Positions 60,088-64,000 of a stretch of 64,000 bases of DNA are shown here, in pieces. This stretch comes from Streptomyces sp. Root1304 (lineage in GTDB: Bacteria; Actinomycetota; Actinomycetes; Streptomycetales; Streptomycetaceae): contig NZ_LMEP01000005.1 of assembly GCF_001426405.1 (NCBI RefSeq), positions 252,809-316,808 of the forward strand, in the 5' to 3' direction. Every line of letters begins with the position of its first letter. Position 1 is the first letter of the stretch. The notes below the pieces were generated by a model. That model did no database searches, had not been told where the DNA came from, and saw nothing but the letters and a program-made list of their open reading frames with translations. The translations under genes and the position numbers were made by a program.

Positions 60088-61713
60088 TCAGGAACTCGAC
60101 GACGGCTCGGCGCCGGGCGGGCGCACGGAGAGCGCGTGGTGGAACAGGTCGAGCGGGTCCCAGCGTTCCTTGACCCGGCTCAGCCGTGCGTAGCCGTCGC
60201 GGTGGTAGAGGGTGCTCCAGGGCACTCCCGAGGTGTTGCGCAGGGGGTCGGCGAGGTCGGTGTCCGGGTAGTTGACGTAGGCGCCGCTGTTGGCCTCGTT
60301 CGGCACCGGGACGCCGCCGGTGTCGGCGTGGAGGTCCGCGTAGAGGTTCCGTACCCAGGCGAGTTGGCGTTCGGTCTGTTCCTCCTCGCCCCACAGGGCC
60401 TCGTGCACGGCGCTGAAGAGGGCGTCCCGGTGGGGCATGGCGGTGGCGTCCGGGGGCACGGCGGCGATCCGTCCGCCGAGGAAGGTGAGGTAGACGGCGG
60501 CGGTGGCGAACTCCGGGCCGCCGCGGTTCAGATGGTCGTGGAGGACGCCGGTCTGCCGGTCGTCCCAGGGCTCGCGGAGCAGGGTGGAGGTGGACTTGAA
60601 CCGGGCCCCGCCGGGCCACTGGACGCCGCCGAGGACGGACTTCAGCCACGGCGTCGTCGCCGAGGACGCGGTGTGCGGGACCCCGGCCGCCGCGGTGAGC
60701 CCGGCGGCGAAGGCGTCGAGGAGCCGCTGCGCGTGGGGGTGGGCCGCGTCGAGCGCGGCGTCCACCGTGATCGTCCCGTTCGCCCGGTGGCCGAGGGTGA
60801 GCCCGCTGGACATCTCCCCGTACGGCGAGCCGGAGCCGGCGTGCCGCCGGTGCCAGTCGCCGTGGGCGCGCAGGAGCCGGGTGAAGGCCGGGCGGTCCAG
60901 GTCCCGCCACTGCCAGGAGAGGGAGGTGGAGCGGACCGCGCCGGGCGGCCGGGGCAGCAGTTCGCCGGGGCCGCCGGTGGCACCGGGCGTCCGGAACAAG
61001 TAGCGGGTGACGACACCGAAGTTGCCGCCGCCTCCGCCGGTGTGGGCCCACCACAGCTCGCGTTCGGCGCCGGTGGACTCCCGGGTGGCCGTCACGAGGC
61101 GCGCCCTTCCCGACGGATCGGTGACGACGACCTCGACGCCGTGGAGGTGGTCGACGACGAGCCCGTACCGGCGTGAGAGCGCGCCGTACCCGCCGCCCGC
61201 GACGTGGCCGCCCACGCCGACGGCCGGACAGCCGCCGCCGGGCAGGGTGACGCCCCATCCGAGGTAGAGGGTGCGGTAGACCCGCCCGAGGGTGGCGCCC
61301 GCCTCGACGACGAAGACCCGTCGCTTCGGGTCGTAGGTGACGGCCGTCATCTCGGAGACGTCGACGAGGACCCGTACGGCCGGGTCGTCGACGAAGTTCT
61401 CGAAGCAGTGGCCGCCGCTGCGGACCGCGACCCGCGCGCGGTCCCGGGCCGCCTCCTCCACCGCCCGGACCACCTGCTCCGCCGAGCCGACCAGGTGCAC
61501 GCGGTCCGGGGAGCCGGTGAAGCGGCCGTTGTACCCGCGGGTGGTGAGTTCGGTGTACCGGGGGTCGTCCGGTTCCAGCACCACCGGTCCCAGCGTCTCC
61601 GGACGTCTCGCGTCGGGGGCGGAGGCGGCCGGGCCGCCGAGGAGTACGGCGCCCCCGGTGAGCGCCGGGAGTTCGAGCAGCCGTCTGCGCGTCAGTCGTG
61701 CCAAGGGGAGCAC
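60088..61713 (-). CDS. Tat-exported BBE-type oxidase with bicovalent FAD
   Basis: A 541-residue FAD-linked oxidase of the berberine-bridge-enzyme family. The N-terminus has a twin-arginine-type signal (LTRRRLLELPALTGG, residues 7-21, then an Ala/Gly stretch). His102 in RSGGHCF and Cys162 in GGGCPAVGVGGH are the two flavin attachment sites, so the FAD should be bicovalently bound, as in AknOx and GilR. Those relatives oxidise sugar hydroxyls or hemiacetals of aromatic polyketide glycosides late in synthesis. GTG 61713 follows AGGAAAGGA. It probably acts outside the cell or in the wall on the finished glycoside. Confidence 0.88.
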   Translation of the reverse strand: MLPLARLTRRRLLELPALTGGAVLLGGPAASAPDARRPETLGPVVLEPDDPRYTELTTRGYNGRFTGSPDRVHLVGSAEQVVRAVEEAARDRARVAVRSGGHCFENFVDDPAVRVLVDVSEMTAVTYDPKRRVFVVEAGATLGRVYRTLYLGWGVTLPGGGCPAVGVGGHVAGGGYGALSRRYGLVVDHLHGVEVVVTDPSGRARLVTATRESTGAERELWWAHTGGGGGNFGVVTRYLFRTPGATGGPGELLPRPPGAVRSTSLSWQWRDLDRPAFTRLLRAHGDWHRRHAGSGSPYGEMSSGLTLGHRANGTITVDAALDAAHPHAQRLLDAFAAGLTAAAGVPHTASSATTPWLKSVLGGVQWPGGARFKSTSTLLREPWDDRQTGVLHDHLNRGGPEFATAAVYLTFLGGRIAAVPPDATAMPHRDALFSAVHEALWGEEEQTERQLAWVRNLYADLHADTGGVPVPNEANSGAYVNYPDTDLADPLRNTSGVPWSTLYHRDGYARLSRVKERWDPLDLFHHALSVRPPGAEPSSSS

Positions 61714-62014
61714 CGTCCTTTCCTGCCGGCCGCGGCCGGTCGCCTCGCCGGCGGCCAGCCTGCGCGCGCTCGCTGGCGGGACGGTGGAATCGCGCTGGTA
61801 CGACGGCGGCGGACAGGGCCGGAAGGGGCGGTTCGAAAGGCGGATCGAGACTGTCAGGGAGGCTGACAAAGACGTCATTAACGCTTCTAAGCTCGAATAA
61901 GTCAAGAGCCCAGAGCCTCTGGCTTCCCTCCCCCTGCCCAGGAACCGAGCCGGCAGGTCCGGACACGGGCCGGAACCCCCGTGAACACCCCCTGACCCCC
62001 GTACGGGAGAACCC
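61714..62014. other. Divergent intergenic region between the oxidase and the exporter genes, 301 bases
   Basis: No gene seen. It contains an inverted repeat and a minus-strand promoter-like pair, listed separately, and an AT-richer stretch near 61875-61905. It should hold promoters for the oxidase/aromatase operon and the DrrAB-like exporter. Confidence 0.6.
61852..61905. promoter_or_regulatory. Inverted repeat operator and leftward promoter-like site
   Basis: TGTCAG-N5-CTGACA (61852-61868) is a perfect inverted repeat of the kind bound by TetR-type repressors. To its right, on the minus strand, TTGACT (61905-61900), an 18-base spacer and TTAATG (61881-61876) could be a promoter for the oxidase; its start point would fall at the repeat. 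The -10 is weak. Confidence 0.45.
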
Positions 62015-63004
62015 ATGATCCACACCCGCGGGCTCACCCGCAGCTTCCGCGTCAAAGGAGAGACCGTCGAAGCCGTGCGCGGCCTCGACCTCGACATCGA
62101 AGCCGGCTCCGTGGTCGCCTTCCTCGGCCCCAACGGCGCCGGGAAGACCACCAGTCTGCGGATGCTGACCACACTGCTCCGGCCGACCTCCGGGACCGCC
62201 GTCGTCGCCGGACACGACGTCACGGCCGACCCTTCGGGTGTCCGCCGCCGCATCGGCTACCTCGGCCAGGGCAACAGCGCCGGCAGCACCTTCCGGGTCG
62301 TCGACGAACTGGTCACCCAGGGCCGCGCCTACGGTCTGCCCCGCGCGGACGCCCGCGCCCGGGCGGACCGGCTGCTGGCCGCCCTCGAACTGGAGGGCCT
62401 CGCCGCGCGGACGGTCGGCACCCTGTCGGGCGGCCAGCGCCGCCGCCTGGACATCGCCATGGCCCTGGTCCACGAACCGGAACTCCTCTTCCTCGACGAG
62501 CCCACCACCGGGCTCGACCCGCACAGTCGCGCCAACATCTGGGAGCACGTGCTGCGGCTGCACAAGGAGCTCGGCACCACGGTCGTCTTCACCACCCACT
62601 ACCTGGAGGAGGCGGACCTCTGGGCCCGCCGGGTGATGGTGGTCGACCACGGCCGGGTGATCGCCGACGACTCCCCCGAGAAGCTCAAGGCCGACCTGGC
62701 CGGCGACCGCATCACCCTGGGCGCCGCCGACCGCGCCGACGCCGACCGCGCCGCCGAACTCGCCCGCGGCCTGACCACCGTCCACGAGGTGGAGGTCGAC
62801 GGCGCGGAGGTGCGCGTCCGCACCCCCCACGGGGACGCCGTACTCCCGGTCCTGCTGAGGAGCCTGGAGGACGTCGGCGTGCGGGTGCTCACCGCCCGGC
62901 TGGCCCGCCCCACCCTCGACGACGTCTTCCTCGGCCTGACCGGCCGCACCCTGCGGGAGAGCGCCGACTCCACCGCCCCCACCGCCACGCACGACGGAGC
63001 CTGA
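62015..63004 (+). CDS. ABC-type drug exporter ATPase (DrrA type)
   Basis: A 329-residue ATPase: Walker A GPNGAGKTT (residues 42-50), signature LSGGQRR, Walker B LLFLDEP and the H-loop TTHYLEEAD. The C-terminal 100 residues match the DrrA extension with TLDDVFLGLTGR at the end, which assembles with the permease. DrrA-type pumps export anthracycline-like polyketide glycosides and give self-resistance. Start ATG 62015. It is directly upstream of the permease (2 bases between). Control may be through the inverted repeat at 61852-61868. Confidence 0.93.
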   Translation: MIHTRGLTRSFRVKGETVEAVRGLDLDIEAGSVVAFLGPNGAGKTTSLRMLTTLLRPTSGTAVVAGHDVTADPSGVRRRIGYLGQGNSAGSTFRVVDELVTQGRAYGLPRADARARADRLLAALELEGLAARTVGTLSGGQRRRLDIAMALVHEPELLFLDEPTTGLDPHSRANIWEHVLRLHKELGTTVVFTTHYLEEADLWARRVMVVDHGRVIADDSPEKLKADLAGDRITLGAADRADADRAAELARGLTTVHEVEVDGAEVRVRTPHGDAVLPVLLRSLEDVGVRVLTARLARPTLDDVFLGLTGRTLRESADSTAPTATHDGA

Positions 63005-63006
63005 CC

Positions 63007-63774
63007 ATGAAGGTGCTCAACGACACCCGCACCGCGTTCGCCCGCGAGCTGGGGCCCGAACTGCGCCAGCCGGCCGGCCTGCTCTTCACGATGCTGCTGC
63101 CCTTCCTCTTCCTCGCCCTCTTCGCACCCCTGCTCCCGGACAACCCCGCCGCGGGCGGCGGGACCGGCTCGCCCTGGCAGTGGTTCGTGCCGGGTATGCT
63201 CGTCCTGCTGGCCCTCTCCGCCACGGCGGGGGCGGGCGCCTCCCTCCTCAACGAGATGTCCTCGGGAGCCTTCGAGCGCATGCTCGTGACCCCGCTGAAC
63301 CGGGCCGCGATGCTCGTCGGACGGGCGCTCAAGGAGGTCGTGATCCTGCTGGCGCAGGCCCTGTTGATCCTCGCCCTGCTGCTGCCGACCGACTTCCGGC
63401 TCCACCCGCTCGGCGCCCTGGCGGGCCTGGCGCTGCTGACCGTCTTCGGCATCGGGGTCGGCGCGCTCTCGTTCACCCTCGCGCTCCACTCCCGCAAGCA
63501 GCAGACCCTGTTCTACGGCGTGCAGCAGATGATCTTCTTCCCGCTGCTGCTGCTCTCCGGGGTCCTGCTGCCCATCACGGAGGCTTCGGCCCCCACCTGG
63601 CTGTACGTGCTGAGCCGGATCAACCCCGCGACGTACGTGGTCGAGGCCGAACGTGCCCTGTTCGACGGCCGGTTCGCCGAGACGGGCGTGCTGTACGGGA
63701 TCCTCGCGGCGACGGCCGTCGCGGTCCTCGGGGTCGTCGCGGGCATCCGGGGCATGCGCAACGCCTCGGTGTGA
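63007..63774 (+). CDS. ABC-type drug exporter permease (DrrB type)
   Basis: A 255-residue ABC-2 permease with six hydrophobic segments, the family motif near MSSGAFERMLVTPLNRAAM (residues about 86-104), and the final VVAGIRGMRN turn. It partners the DrrA-type ATPase for export of the polyketide glycoside. ATG 63007 overlaps no gene but lies 2 bases after the ATPase stop, so the two are co-translated. Confidence 0.92.
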   Translation: MKVLNDTRTAFARELGPELRQPAGLLFTMLLPFLFLALFAPLLPDNPAAGGGTGSPWQWFVPGMLVLLALSATAGAGASLLNEMSSGAFERMLVTPLNRAAMLVGRALKEVVILLAQALLILALLLPTDFRLHPLGALAGLALLTVFGIGVGALSFTLALHSRKQQTLFYGVQQMIFFPLLLLSGVLLPITEASAPTWLYVLSRINPATYVVEAERALFDGRFAETGVLYGILAATAVAVLGVVAGIRGMRNASV

Positions 63775-63831
63775 CACGCCGTCCGACGATCCGTCCGCAG
63801 CCGATTCCGTACGCGAAGGAGCACCTTCCCC

Positions 63832-64000
63832 GTGACCGCCGAAGCCATCCCGGGCCCCACCCGCACCGTGGACTTCTGGTTCGACCCCGCCTGTCCCTAC
63901 ACCTGGCTGACCGCCCGCTGGCTGCGGGAGGCCGCGTCGGTCCGGCCGCTGGAGCCGCGCTGGCACGTGATGAGCCTGTCCCTCCTCGCCGAGGGCCGGG
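63832..64000 (+). CDS. N-terminal fragment, DsbA-like thioredoxin-fold protein (mycothiol-dependent reductase type)
   Basis: 56 codons before the right edge. The GTG at 63832 has AAGGAG 10 bases upstream. VDFWFDPACPYTW (residues 13-25) followed by LTARWLREAA resembles the actinobacterial DsbA-like family that includes the mycothiol-dependent nitroreductase Rv2466c, where the site is C-P-W. Here it is Cys-Pro-Tyr. It follows the exporter genes by 57 bases on the same strand. It could reduce a nitrogenous or quinone group of the product or protect the host; too little is visible to be sure. Confidence 0.7.
   Translation, partial: MTAEAIPGPTRTVDFWFDPACPYTWLTARWLREAASVRPLEPRWHVMSLSLLAEGR

Noticed and set aside
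59057-62992. 1,311-codon minus-strand frame over the aromatase, the BBE oxidase and the DrrA gene
   Set aside because: Only its end (59057-60031) is a real gene, starting at 60031. The rest is out of frame with the oxidase and antisense to the exporter.

Overview
The window is very GC-rich. Its genes use G/C at third codon positions, are tightly packed, often overlap by 4 bases (ATGA/GTGA) and often start with GTG. Together with MsiK-style sugar ABC operons that lack an ATPase, DUF3040, CsbD, a SARP regulator and type II polyketide genes, this points to Streptomyces or a close relative. No rRNA, tRNA, IS element, phage gene or CRISPR array was recognised.

Layout. (1) 1-6.6 kb: right end of a small, unfamiliar biosynthetic operon: a Fe(II)/2-oxoglutarate oxygenase, a DUF6271-like protein, a free-standing condensation-domain protein and an MFS exporter. 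It is divergent from a truncated gene that resembles aminoacyl-tRNA-synthetase-like amino acid:carrier-protein ligases. (2) 6.6-9.2 kb: small stress and housekeeping genes, including a protein whose sequence follows the eukaryotic RhoGDI fold. (3) 9.2-13.6 kb: a three-gene minus-strand unit (nucleotidyl-cyclase-like protein, P-loop protein with a TTA codon, SPFH-like protein). The first two share a short glycine/aspartate motif and form a candidate signalling or conflict system. (4) 13.7-22.9 kb: an AraC regulator divergent from a branched-chain/amide-type ABC importer, an amidase and a Tat-exported flavin amine oxidase. (5) 23-34.4 kb: a galactoside-use cassette (HAD phosphatase, GH35, secreted GH5 with a triple repeat, sugar ABC importer, ROK repressor, GH36). 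(6) 34.5-38.8 kb: phosphodiesterase-like, Acg nitroreductase-like, NCS1 permease and HutD genes. (7) 39-64 kb, running off the right edge: a type II polyketide glycoside cluster.

The polyketide cluster holds a minimal PKS (KS-alpha, CLF, ACP), a didomain aromatase/cyclase, a PF04199-type cyclase, an ABM monooxygenase, an NTF2-fold protein, a bicovalent-FAD oxidase and a Drr-type exporter. It also has a near-complete set for a branched 3-C-methyl-3-amino-2,3,6-trideoxyhexose (vancosamine type): nucleotidyltransferase, 2,3-dehydratase, 3-aminotransferase, 3-C-methyltransferase, 5-epimerase and 4-ketoreductase. A DesVI-like N,N-dimethyltransferase, a second C-methyltransferase, an acyl-CoA-dehydrogenase-type flavoenzyme and a heme-less P450-like glycosyltransferase helper are also present. 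No glycosyltransferase, 4,6-dehydratase or polyketide ketoreductase is present, so the cluster must continue past 64 kb or use genes elsewhere.

Upstream of several cluster promoters are TCGAG-type heptamers repeated every 11 bp. At two of them a -10 hexamer lies exactly 8 bp downstream, the layout known for SARP activators. The SARP gene at 42.6 kb is the natural candidate regulator.
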